Assembly: GCA_964441505.1 (NCBI GenBank)
Contig: CAYTUV010000014.1
Coordinates: forward strand, 29,545 to 93,544
From: Fen-1258 sp964441505
Lineage (GTDB): Bacteria > Bacteroidota > Ignavibacteria > Ignavibacteriales > Melioribacteraceae
DNA length: 64,000 bases
Direction of reading: 5' to 3'
Shown: positions 18,566 to 26,372 of the stretch, in pieces
Position numbering within the stretch: the stretch's first letter is position 1
Layout: every line of letters starts with the position of its first letter
Translations under genes and position numbers: made by a program
The notes under the pieces: generated by a model
Databases searched by the model: none
Told to the model about the DNA's origin: nothing
What the model saw: only the letters and a program-made list of their open reading frames with translations

Positions 18566-20047
18566 TTATCTCAGTTTATCTGAAAAATAATTCAATAAAC
18601 CGCCGATAGGAATTCTGATCTGTTCCATCGTATCACGTTCACGGATTGTAACTGTCTGATCCTCCAGCGTTTGTGTATCGACAGTTATGCAAAACGGAGT
18701 ACCAACCTCATCCATTCTTCTGTAACGGCGGCCAACGGCGCCCTTGTCATCATAAAATATTCTAATGAACGGACGAAGATCCGCTTCGATTTTTTTTGCG
18801 ATCTCCGGCATTCCATCTTTATTAACAAGCGGAAGAATAGCGGCTTTAATAGGAGCCAGTTTCGGATGAAAACGAAGAACACTTCGTGTTTCTCCTTTAA
18901 CTTCTTCCTCATAATATGCATCAACCAGGAATGCCATAAATGAACGGCTTGCACCGGCAGATGTTTCGATGATGAACGGAATGAATTTTTCTTTAGTCTC
19001 TTCATCAAAATATTGCTGTGATTTACCTGAGAATTGCTGATGTCTGTCGAGATCAAAATCTGTTCTGTTGTGAATGCCTTCTATTTCGCCCCAACCGAAC
19101 GGAAATTCATACTCAATATCGGTAGCGTTTTTTGCGTAGTGGGCAAGTTTATCTTTCGGGTGATCATGAAAACGTAATTTGGTAGGAGTCATGCCCAAAG
19201 ATTTGAACCATGCAATTCTTCTCTCTTTCCATTCATCATAATGAAGTGTGTCAGTGCCCGGTTTGCAGAAGTACTGCATTTCCATCTGTTCAAACTCGCG
19301 TGTACGGAAAAGGAAATTTTTTGTATTGATTTCATTCCGAAATGCTTTGCCTATCTGTGCAATTCCGAAAGGAAGTTTTTGACGGCTGGAATTAACAACA
19401 TTCAGAAAGTTTACAAAAATTCCTTGTGCGGTTTCAGGACGCAAATAAATCACATTCGCCGAGTCATCAACGGGTCCTAAAAATGTTTTGAACATAAGAT
19501 TAAATTTTCGCGGTTGAGTGAAAGTACCTTCGTTGCCGCAATTAGGGCAATTCGTATATCCAAGAAGCATTTCACTTATTAAAGGCTTTTCAAGAATACA
19601 TGTAAATTTCTCACTCAAGGAAATTTCTTGAGAGAGAATCCCATCTATTTCATCGAGTTGTTCATTCAATTCTAAAAGATTTTTCAACCGATCTATAAAA
19701 ACTTGTTTTTTCTTGTCTGATATTATTTCGCTAAGTGTATCAAGACGAAATCTTGCTTTGCATTGCTTGCAATCTATCATCGGGTCGGTAAAATTCTCAA
19801 CGTGCCCGCTTGCCTCCCATACACGCGGATGCATAAGAATGGATGCATCTAAACCTTCAATATCTTCGCGGTAGGTCATTGCTTTCCACCATTCTTCTTT
19901 TACATTTTTCAAAAGCTCAACACCAAGCGGACCGTAATCCCAGCAGCCATTTAACCCGCCGTAAATTTCGGATGATTGAAATACAAATCCTCTTCGTTTA
20001 GCAAGAGAGACGATCTTTTCTACAGTTTCATTCTGATTCTTTGCGAT
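18566..20047 (-). CDS. glyS: Glycyl-tRNA synthetase (class II, dimeric type), apparent AUC start
   Basis: Charges tRNA-Gly with glycine in the cytoplasm; 493 residues from the start chosen here. Class II motifs are visible (RPETAQGIFVNF; FRNEI...FRTREFEQMEMQYF; the C-terminal anticodon-binding domain from about 390). CxxC pairs (CKQC, CPNC) suggest zinc binding. The first ATG/GTG/TTG in frame (TTG, 19912) would remove 45 essential residues, including GGLNGCWDYGPLG. The frame stays open back to a stop at 20056-20058 with no standard start codon. ATC at 20047 sits 6 nt after the GAGG of a good Shine-Dalgarno site (AGAGGTG) and aligns with the usual 'MAK' N-terminus. Confidence 0.88.
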   Translation of the reverse strand: MAKNQNETVEKIVSLAKRRGFVFQSSEIYGGLNGCWDYGPLGVELLKNVKEEWWKAMTYREDIEGLDASILMHPRVWEASGHVENFTDPMIDCKQCKARFRLDTLSEIISDKKKQVFIDRLKNLLELNEQLDEIDGILSQEISLSEKFTCILEKPLISEMLLGYTNCPNCGNEGTFTQPRKFNLMFKTFLGPVDDSANVIYLRPETAQGIFVNFLNVVNSSRQKLPFGIAQIGKAFRNEINTKNFLFRTREFEQMEMQYFCKPGTDTLHYDEWKERRIAWFKSLGMTPTKLRFHDHPKDKLAHYAKNATDIEYEFPFGWGEIEGIHNRTDFDLDRHQQFSGKSQQYFDEETKEKFIPFIIETSAGASRSFMAFLVDAYYEEEVKGETRSVLRFHPKLAPIKAAILPLVNKDGMPEIAKKIEADLRPFIRIFYDDKGAVGRRYRRMDEVGTPFCITVDTQTLEDQTVTIRERDTMEQIRIPIGGLLNYFSDKLR

Positions 20048-20230
20048 GGTACACCTCTACATTTTTTTGCGCAAATATAACAAAAGGAGTAGGAAGATAG
20101 AAGCTGGAAAACAGAATTCAGAGATCAAAGATGCCGCGCCCATAACGGATGTCAAAGAAATTATTTTAAATCGTTTTGTGTTATAAATTTTAATTTCTAT
20201 TTTCACCATCAATCAATCGGAAAATTCAAA

Positions 20231-21244
20231 ATGCAAAACGTTGTATTGTTTCCTTTCGCAGAGTACTGGTGGTTTTATCTTGGTTTTACTCTATTTGTGT
20301 TTGTTTTACTTGCAATAGATCTTGGCATTTTTCACCGTGACGCGCATGAAGTCAGCTTCAAAGAATCGCTCACCTGGAGTATAATCTGGATCTCATTGGC
20401 ACTGATTTTCAATTTTCTTTTTTACCAATATGCTTTGTGGAAATTTCCTCAGGTTGAAAGGTTAATTTCAATTACCGGATTTAATCCAGAAACAGCGGCT
20501 ACACAATCTGCTTTGGAATTTTTAACCGGTTATGTTGTTGAAAAAACTCTCGCCGTGGACAATATTTTTATATTTGTTGTTGTATTCGGGTTCTTTGCTA
20601 TACCGTTGAAATATCAGCATCGCGTCCTGTTCTTCGGAATCATTGGGGCACTTGTCTTCAGAGTAATTTTTATTGCACTCGGATCAATTCTTCTTCAGTA
20701 TCAATTCATAGTTATATTCTTCGGAATATTTTTAATACTCACCGGATTTAAGATAATATTCGCACCGGAGAAACCCGTTGAGCCGGAAAAGAATCCGGTG
20801 ATAAAACTATTTAAGAAATTTTTTGCCGTCACGCCTCATCTGGAAGGACAAAAATTCTTTATCAGAAAAGAAAAAATATTGTACGCAACACCTCTTATGA
20901 TCGCACTTCTATTTATCGAAGTCTCTGATATAATATTTGCCGTTGATTCAGTCCCTGCAATATTTGCTATCACTAAAGAACCGCTCATTGTCTTTACATC
21001 AAACGTATTTGCTATTCTGGGTTTGCGCGCAATGTATTTTATGCTCGCCGGTGTTGTTAACAAGTTCAAGTACCTCAAATACGGTTTAGGAATTGTGCTG
21101 GTTTTTGTTGGATTGAAGATGGCCTGGTTAAATGAATTGTTCGGCGGAAAATTTCCGATCGTATGGTCGCTGCTTATCATTATTTCAATTATCGGCGTAT
21201 CAATTTTTTATTCAATGTGGAAAACGAGGTCTGAAGAACCATAG
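20231..21244 (+). CDS. TerC/Alx-family membrane protein
   Basis: Integral membrane protein of 337 residues with about nine hydrophobic segments. It shows the two family motifs with acidic membrane residues, EKTLAVDNIFIF (about 109) and EVSDIIFAVDSVPAIFAIT (about 237). TerC/Alx proteins export manganese or protect against metal or tellurite stress; Mn2+ efflux is the best-supported role. No yybP-ykoY-like riboswitch was recognised in the 183 bp upstream. phoU follows 73 bp later on the same strand. Confidence 0.88.
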   Translation: MQNVVLFPFAEYWWFYLGFTLFVFVLLAIDLGIFHRDAHEVSFKESLTWSIIWISLALIFNFLFYQYALWKFPQVERLISITGFNPETAATQSALEFLTGYVVEKTLAVDNIFIFVVVFGFFAIPLKYQHRVLFFGIIGALVFRVIFIALGSILLQYQFIVIFFGIFLILTGFKIIFAPEKPVEPEKNPVIKLFKKFFAVTPHLEGQKFFIRKEKILYATPLMIALLFIEVSDIIFAVDSVPAIFAITKEPLIVFTSNVFAILGLRAMYFMLAGVVNKFKYLKYGLGIVLVFVGLKMAWLNELFGGKFPIVWSLLIIISIIGVSIFYSMWKTRSEEP

Positions 21245-21317
21245 TAAGTATTTGGAATTATTGAAAACTATCACTTAATTTAATGCAGCTTTTATCTCTA
21301 CTATAAAGGAAGGAATC

Positions 21318-21998
21318 ATGCAAGAGCATTTTACTAAAGAAGTTGAGAGTTTAAAAACTAATCTTATTAAGATGGCTTCACTTGTTGATGAACAAGTTGA
21401 GAGAGCTTATAATGCATTAGAAACCGGCAATATTGAACTATGCAAGGGAATTAGAGCCAAAGATTTAGAGATAGACGCTTATGATAACTTGATACTCACA
21501 CAATGCGAAAATATTCTAGCCCTGTTCCAGCCGGTTGCTACAGACCTGAGATTTATAATGTCTGCACTTTTAATCAACAACCAATTAGAACGATGCGGCG
21601 ATATTGCAGTTAACATCGCGCAACGTGTTAAAAAAACGGGCGAGCATCATGATCTAATTATTGAATCACAAATTCTTGAGATGGGAAAATATTCCCGCGA
21701 AATGGTTAAAGGAGCTATTGATTCATTCGTAAACGCAAGCATTGACCAGGCGGAAAAAGTTTTACAAACCGAAGAGATGGTTGATAAGCTGAATAAAAGC
21801 ATTTTCAAATTTCTTATTGCCAAAATGGAAGCGGAGCCAAAACTTGTTGAGCCGGGCGCACATTTAATTGTATTAACAAGACATATAGAACGGCTCGCCG
21901 ATCACGCTACAAATATTGCAGAAGATTTAATTTTTTACGTAAACGCAGAAATAATAGCACACAAAAAAAAGCTTGAACGGTTCAATAAGGAAATCTGA
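21318..21998 (+). CDS. phoU: Phosphate transport/signalling regulator PhoU
   Basis: Cytoplasmic regulator of the Pst transporter and PhoR-type signalling, 226 residues, the normal length. It has two three-helix PhoU repeats (about 10-110 and 115-215), with the metal-binding helices visible as RCGDIAVNIA and HIERLADHATNIAEDLIFY. A good Shine-Dalgarno site (AAGGAAGG) precedes the ATG. Unusually it is not at the end of the pst operon but convergent to it, its stop lying 8 bp from the stop of the last pstB. Confidence 0.93.
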   Translation: MQEHFTKEVESLKTNLIKMASLVDEQVERAYNALETGNIELCKGIRAKDLEIDAYDNLILTQCENILALFQPVATDLRFIMSALLINNQLERCGDIAVNIAQRVKKTGEHHDLIIESQILEMGKYSREMVKGAIDSFVNASIDQAEKVLQTEEMVDKLNKSIFKFLIAKMEAEPKLVEPGAHLIVLTRHIERLADHATNIAEDLIFYVNAEIIAHKKKLERFNKEI

Positions 21999-22006
21999 AA
22001 TAGGCC

Positions 22007-22780
22007 TTATCCGTATTTTCCCGAAATGTAATCTTCGGTTAATTTTTGGGATGGTCGTGTAAAGATAATTTTCGTGTCATTAAATTCGATCATCTCACCG
22101 AGCAGCATATATCCCGTATAATCCGATACACGCGATGCCTGCTGCATGTTATGTGTTACGATAACTATCGTATATTTTTTTTTTAACTCTATCATTAATT
22201 CTTCAATCTTCATTGTTGCAATCGGGTCTAAAGAAGAACAGGGTTCATCCATCAAAATTACTTCCGGTTTAACGGCTAATAAGCGGGCTATGCAAAGACG
22301 CTGCTGCTGATCTAACGGCAATTCCAAAGCAGAATGATCAAGTTTATCTTTTACCTGATCCCAAAGCCATGCGCCTTTCAAACTTTTTTCTGCAATTTCA
22401 TCAGTTTCGTTTTTGTTTCGAATACCCGCTACTCTCAGTCCATAAACCACATTATCATAAATTGTAAGGGGAAAAGGATTCGGTCGTTGAAAAACCATTC
22501 CTACTCTTGTCCGCAATTCGGTAACTTCTAAAGATGAATTATATATTTCAATTTTGTCAAGAAGAACCTTACCTGTTATTCTAACTCCATTAATCAAGTC
22601 GTTCATACGATTCAAACATCTAAGCAGTGTTGACTTACCACACCCGGATGGACCAATTAAAGCTGTAATCATGTTCATTTGCACGGACATGTTTACAGCT
22701 TTCAGTGCCTGAAATTTTCCGTAGTATAGATCCAGGTTACTAATTTCTATTTTATTTGGAGCGATGATTTTGTTTTCCAT
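22007..22780 (-). CDS. pstB: Phosphate ABC transporter ATPase PstB, copy with degenerate signature motif
   Basis: One of two adjacent PstB ATPases; 257 residues. Walker A (GPSGCGKSTLL), Q-loop Gln (VFQRPNPFP), Walker B (VILMDEP) and switch His (VTHNMQQ) are all intact. The ABC signature, normally LSGGQQQR, reads LPLDQQQR (codons CCG TTA GAT), losing the Ser and both Gly that contact ATP on the opposite subunit. The frame is continuous, so no frameshift explains it. It lies 2 bp after the other pstB and is the last gene of pstSCABB. Pairing with the neighbour would give one normal and one crippled ATP site. Confidence 0.93.
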   Translation of the reverse strand: MENKIIAPNKIEISNLDLYYGKFQALKAVNMSVQMNMITALIGPSGCGKSTLLRCLNRMNDLINGVRITGKVLLDKIEIYNSSLEVTELRTRVGMVFQRPNPFPLTIYDNVVYGLRVAGIRNKNETDEIAEKSLKGAWLWDQVKDKLDHSALELPLDQQQRLCIARLLAVKPEVILMDEPCSSLDPIATMKIEELMIELKKKYTIVIVTHNMQQASRVSDYTGYMLLGEMIEFNDTKIIFTRPSQKLTEDYISGKYG

Positions 22781-22782
22781 TC

Positions 22783-23541
22783 TTATCCAAATCTTCCGGT
22801 GATATAATCATTGGTTTCAATTTTATTTGGCGCGGTAAAAATTTGTTTAGTAATTCCAATTTCAATCAGCTCTCCCATTAGAAAAAACGCGGTGTTATCG
22901 GAGACTCTTGCTGCTTGCTTTGTATTGTTTGTAACGAGAACAATTGTGTATTCTTTTTTCAACTCTGTTAAAGCATCTTCTATCTTAGCGGTTGATATTG
23001 GATCCAGTCCGGAACAAGGTTCATCAAGAAGAATTACATCTGGTTCCATCGATAGAACTCTTGCAAGACATAAGCGCTGCTGCTGCCCGCCTGAAAGTCT
23101 CATGCCTGAGGTTTTCAAACGATCTTTCACTTCATCCCAAAGGTAAGCAGCGGTTAAACTTTTTTCTACCAATTCATTTAAACGCTTTCTATCATTATTT
23201 CCTGATAATCTTGGACCGTAAACAACATTCTCATAAATACTCATTGGCAAAGGTACCGGCATGGCAAAGACCATCCCGACTTTTTTCCTCAACGCAACAA
23301 CATCGTAATCAGTGCGGTATATGTCATCGCTGTCTAATAAAATCTTCCCCTCTATTTTTGTGCCGGTTTCCAATTCGTTCATACGGTTTAATGCTCTTAA
23401 AAATGTTGTTTTACCCGATCCGGAAGGCCCAATAATTCCTAAAATTTTGTTGGCAGGAATTTCGAAGTTAATTCCTTTTAAAACTTTCTCGTTATTGAAA
23501 TAGAAATTGAGTTCTTGTATGTGAAATTTAATATTCATCAA
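22783..23541 (-). CDS. pstB: Phosphate ABC transporter ATPase PstB, copy lacking Q-loop Gln and switch His
   Basis: First of the two PstB ATPases, 252 residues. Walker A (GPSGSGKTTFL), signature (RLSGGQQQR), Walker B with catalytic Glu (VILLDEP) and D-loop (SGLDP) are canonical. The Q-loop Gln is Ala (VFAMPVPLP, codon GCC) and the switch His is Asn (VTNNTKQA, codon AAC). These two residues act on the ATP bound to this subunit's own Walker A. The losses are the exact complement of those in the following pstB. It starts 12 bp after pstA. Confidence 0.93.
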   Translation of the reverse strand: MMNIKFHIQELNFYFNNEKVLKGINFEIPANKILGIIGPSGSGKTTFLRALNRMNELETGTKIEGKILLDSDDIYRTDYDVVALRKKVGMVFAMPVPLPMSIYENVVYGPRLSGNNDRKRLNELVEKSLTAAYLWDEVKDRLKTSGMRLSGGQQQRLCLARVLSMEPDVILLDEPCSGLDPISTAKIEDALTELKKEYTIVLVTNNTKQAARVSDNTAFFLMGELIEIGITKQIFTAPNKIETNDYITGRFG

Positions 23542-23553
23542 TTTACCGGTAGT

Positions 23554-24390
23554 TTAACTTCTCTTTGCAATGAATCTATTCATTAACCAGTATGCAGTAA
23601 GATTCACCATCAGTACGGCAATAATAAGTGTAGCGGCGGTTCCGTATGCATTCTCGGCGGATATTCCTTCCCGCGCTAAAATATAAAAGTGAACCGCCAT
23701 CGTACGTGTTGAATCAAATAGTGATTCGGGAATTCTTAATGATGAACCGGCTGTGAATATAACTGCGGCTGTCTCGCCTATCGAACGACCGATGCTTAGC
23801 ATAATTCCTGTTACAATTCCCGGAAGTGCGTTTGGCAGAATTACCTTCTTAACTGTCTGCCAGCTTGTAGCGCCCAAAGAGAAACTCACCTCACGGTAGG
23901 ATTTTGGCACTGCTTTAATTGCTTCTTCCGATGTTCTAATTATTGTGGGTAAAATCATTACAGCCAAAGTCAATCCTCCGGAAAGTATTGACCAGCCCAA
24001 CCCTAAAGTGATTACAAAAAAGATATATCCGAATAATCCAAATATGATAGACGGAATCCCAGCCAAACAATCCGTACCAAATCTTATGATTTTAGTGGCT
24101 ATATTTTCTTTTGTATACTCTGAAAGATAAACGGAAGTAAATATTCCCAATGGGGTAGCAATTACGATTGCAAGTACCGGCAATATTATTGTTCCAATGA
24201 GTGTTGGAAAAATTCCGCCCGCGCGTCCCATATCTTCCGGATTGCTTGTAAGGAATTTTAGATTTATTACGGGAAGACCTTTTTCCAAAATGAAAACAAT
24301 AATGAAGACTAGAATCATCAACGTCAAAACAGTTGCGCCTCCCAAAACAGCAACAGCCCCACGCTGAGTATATCTTGGATGAATCCTCAT
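23554..24390 (-). CDS. pstA: Phosphate ABC transporter permease PstA
   Basis: Inner-membrane permease subunit of the phosphate importer, 278 residues with six membrane helices. The EAA loop that docks the ATPase is visible (EEAIKAVPKSYREVSFSLGA, about 156-176). Its ATG overlaps the pstC stop in an ATGA arrangement. It pairs with PstC to form the phosphate channel. Confidence 0.95.
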   Translation of the reverse strand: MRIHPRYTQRGAVAVLGGATVLTLMILVFIIVFILEKGLPVINLKFLTSNPEDMGRAGGIFPTLIGTIILPVLAIVIATPLGIFTSVYLSEYTKENIATKIIRFGTDCLAGIPSIIFGLFGYIFFVITLGLGWSILSGGLTLAVMILPTIIRTSEEAIKAVPKSYREVSFSLGATSWQTVKKVILPNALPGIVTGIMLSIGRSIGETAAVIFTAGSSLRIPESLFDSTRTMAVHFYILAREGISAENAYGTAATLIIAVLMVNLTAYWLMNRFIAKRS

Positions 24391-25247
24391 CTCTTCACCA
24401 TTCTCTTTCTGATAGCAACGCTGGCAAATGAGTTGAGAATAATAATTACAATAAATAAAATTACACCGGTTGCAAAGAGAGCTTGGCGGTGAAGACCTGT
24501 AGCGTAGCTCATCTCCAAAGCAATATTAGCTGTTAACGTTCTCACCGAATCTAATGGGGAATGAGGTATGTTCACAGAATTACCGGCAACCATAATAACA
24601 GCCATTGTTTCACCGATTGCGCGTCCCATGCCGAGAATTATACTTGCAATGATTCCTGATTTTGAAGCTTTAACAATAACCATATGAATTGTCTGCCATG
24701 TAGTTGCACCAAGAGCTAAAGAACCTTCTCGATATGATTGAGGTACGGCTAAGATTGAATCGATGGAAATACTAATGACTGTCGGTAAAATCATAATACC
24801 GAGAATTATTGATGCTGAGAGAAGAGATAGACCGGGACCTCCAAAATTATCTCTGATTAACGGTGCAAGAACCATTACTCCGATGAATCCGTAGACAACC
24901 GAAGGGATAGCTGCTAAAAGTTCGATGGTAGGTTTGATAATATTCATTATTGATTTAGGTACGTACTCACCAAGAAACAAAGCACCGGCAACACCCAACG
25001 GCGCTCCAACAACCATAGCACCTAAGGTTACCCACAAGGAAGCAACTATCATCGGATAAATACCAAACTTTCCTAAATGGGGCTGCCACTCTGAGGAGAA
25101 GAGAAATTCTTTTAAGCCGTATTTAAAAATAAACGGGAGTCCTTCAGAAATGATAAATAGAGCGATCAGCAGCAACGCAGAAATTGCCGAGAACGCCGTC
25201 AACATTAGAATCCGTTTAACTCCCTTTTCACCAATTAACTTCATCAA
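24387..25247 (-). CDS. pstC: Phosphate ABC transporter permease PstC
   Basis: Second permease subunit, 286 residues with six predicted membrane helices and an EAA loop (DSILAVPQSYREGSLALGAT). It starts 9 bp after the pstS stop and overlaps pstA by 4 bp, so the subunits are translationally coupled. Confidence 0.95.
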   Translation of the reverse strand: MMKLIGEKGVKRILMLTAFSAISALLLIALFIISEGLPFIFKYGLKEFLFSSEWQPHLGKFGIYPMIVASLWVTLGAMVVGAPLGVAGALFLGEYVPKSIMNIIKPTIELLAAIPSVVYGFIGVMVLAPLIRDNFGGPGLSLLSASIILGIMILPTVISISIDSILAVPQSYREGSLALGATTWQTIHMVIVKASKSGIIASIILGMGRAIGETMAVIMVAGNSVNIPHSPLDSVRTLTANIALEMSYATGLHRQALFATGVILFIVIIILNSFASVAIRKRMVKR

Positions 25248-25256
25248 TCATCCAAT

Positions 25257-26051
25257 TTATTTTGCAGGTAATAGACCATCTGCTTTGATAGTCTTCTGAC
25301 CTTCATCCGAAAGTATGTAATCTATGAAGTTCTTAATCTCTCCCTGCAGACTTCCCTTAACAAGAAGATAAATTGGTCGAACTAATTTATAATTTCCTGC
25401 GATGATCGATTCTGTTGTACATTCCTGATCATCTACTTTCAAAGCTTTGATTTTTTCATTGATCAATCCGTGAGAAAGATACCCAATTGAATTGGCATCA
25501 TTAGCTACAGTCTCGCGTATTGTACCATTGGAGTCTTGTATGAGAGCGTCTTTTTTTAGATTGATATTTCCAACAATCTGCTCAAAGGATGATCTTGTTC
25601 CTGAACCGGCTTCTCTTGAAACAACAGTTATAGGAACATCGTTGCCGCCGACTTCTTTCCAGTTCGTAATCTTTCCATTGAATATATCCCTTACTTGATC
25701 GGTAGAAAGATTTACTACTTTGTTTTGAGGATTAACAACAACTGCAATACCATCCTTAGCAACAATGGTAGCTGTTAAAGATTTTGCTTCTACCGGTAAC
25801 ATTACGAGATCTGCCATACCAATTTGAGCCGCACCGGAATTTGCAGATTGAATTCCAACTGCAGATCCGCCGCCCTGGACTGTGATAGAAATATCTGGAT
25901 GTGAAGTCATGTACTGGTCGGCAAGTTTCTCTGCAAAAGGCTGAAAAGCTGTTGATCCGGCTAAGGTAAGAGATGTTTTTCCCTTACCGCAACCACAGAT
26001 TATTAAACCTATTATAATGACAAAAGAGAGTGATAAAATTTTCTTTAGCAT
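25257..26051 (-). CDS. pstS: Phosphate-binding lipoprotein PstS
   Basis: Solute-binding protein that captures phosphate and delivers it to PstCA, 264 residues. The lipobox (LIICGC) makes it a membrane-anchored lipoprotein. Phosphate-binding segments are conserved (GSTAFQPFAEKLA; GGGSAVGIQSANSG; SREAGSGTRSSFE). It is the first gene of the operon, with AAAGGAG as Shine-Dalgarno site. Confidence 0.94.
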   Translation of the reverse strand: MLKKILSLSFVIIIGLIICGCGKGKTSLTLAGSTAFQPFAEKLADQYMTSHPDISITVQGGGSAVGIQSANSGAAQIGMADLVMLPVEAKSLTATIVAKDGIAVVVNPQNKVVNLSTDQVRDIFNGKITNWKEVGGNDVPITVVSREAGSGTRSSFEQIVGNINLKKDALIQDSNGTIRETVANDANSIGYLSHGLINEKIKALKVDDQECTTESIIAGNYKLVRPIYLLVKGSLQGEIKNFIDYILSDEGQKTIKADGLLPAK

Positions 26052-26080
26052 AATATTCTCCTTTAAGTAAATTTTATTTA

Positions 26081-26096
26081 TTTGAAAAATTTCAAA
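26081..26096. promoter_or_regulatory. Candidate operator before pstS
   Basis: The inverted repeat TTTGAAA-AA-TTTCAAA lies 30 bp before the pstS start. It could bind a regulator. It does not clearly match the E. coli Pho box. Confidence 0.3.
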
Positions 26097-26110
26097 GGGG
26101 ATTTACATTG

Positions 26111-26276
26111 TGCGATCTTTTTTCTGAAAACTTATAAATGGCACACAGATGAACACTGATCAAACAGATTTACGCAGATCAAAATCCGTGAAGATCCGTC
26201 AAATCCGCGTCATCTGTGTGCTATTAAAAATTTTGCCATTCTATATATCTTGTTTTTCAGAAAAATGATCTTCGCA
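26111..26276. repeat. Nested inverted-repeat element upstream of pst
   Basis: 166-bp imperfect palindrome. Outer arms are TGCGATC...TTTTTCTGAAAA and TTTTCAGAAAAA...GATCTTCGCA. The middle arms are AAATGGCA and TGCCATT, and the inner arms are CACACAGATGA (26142) and TCATCTGTGTG (26210). The core resembles the widespread 'CACAGATGA...TCATCTGTG' intergenic repeats. It fills most of the gap between pstS and the kinase gene. Confidence 0.6.
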
Positions 26277-26372
26277 TTATCTAAATTGTAAGAATCTTGG
26301 ATGGAATTTTAAAGAATTTGCTACGTAAAAACTAATTGAATTACAGGCCGAGTAACGGGATGATTGAAATGT

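Noticed and set aside
19912..20047. glyS starting at TTG 19912
   Set aside because: It would delete conserved catalytic-domain residues (GGLNGCWDYGPLG) that are present in frame upstream.
20048..20230. Manganese (yybP-ykoY) riboswitch before terC
   Set aside because: None of the conserved loop sequence was recognised in this AT-rich stretch.
22301..22360. Possible frameshift explaining the odd LPLDQ signature of PstB
   Set aside because: The codons on either side translate to normal PstB sequence in the same frame, and the replaced residues are equal in number, so substitutions rather than an indel are needed.
22811..23435. Long plus-strand ORFs inside pstB
   Set aside because: They are antisense shadows of a conserved ATPase gene; the amino acid composition is not protein-like.
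26132..26222. CRISPR-like repeat
   Set aside because: It is a single inverted repeat, not a series of direct repeats with spacers.
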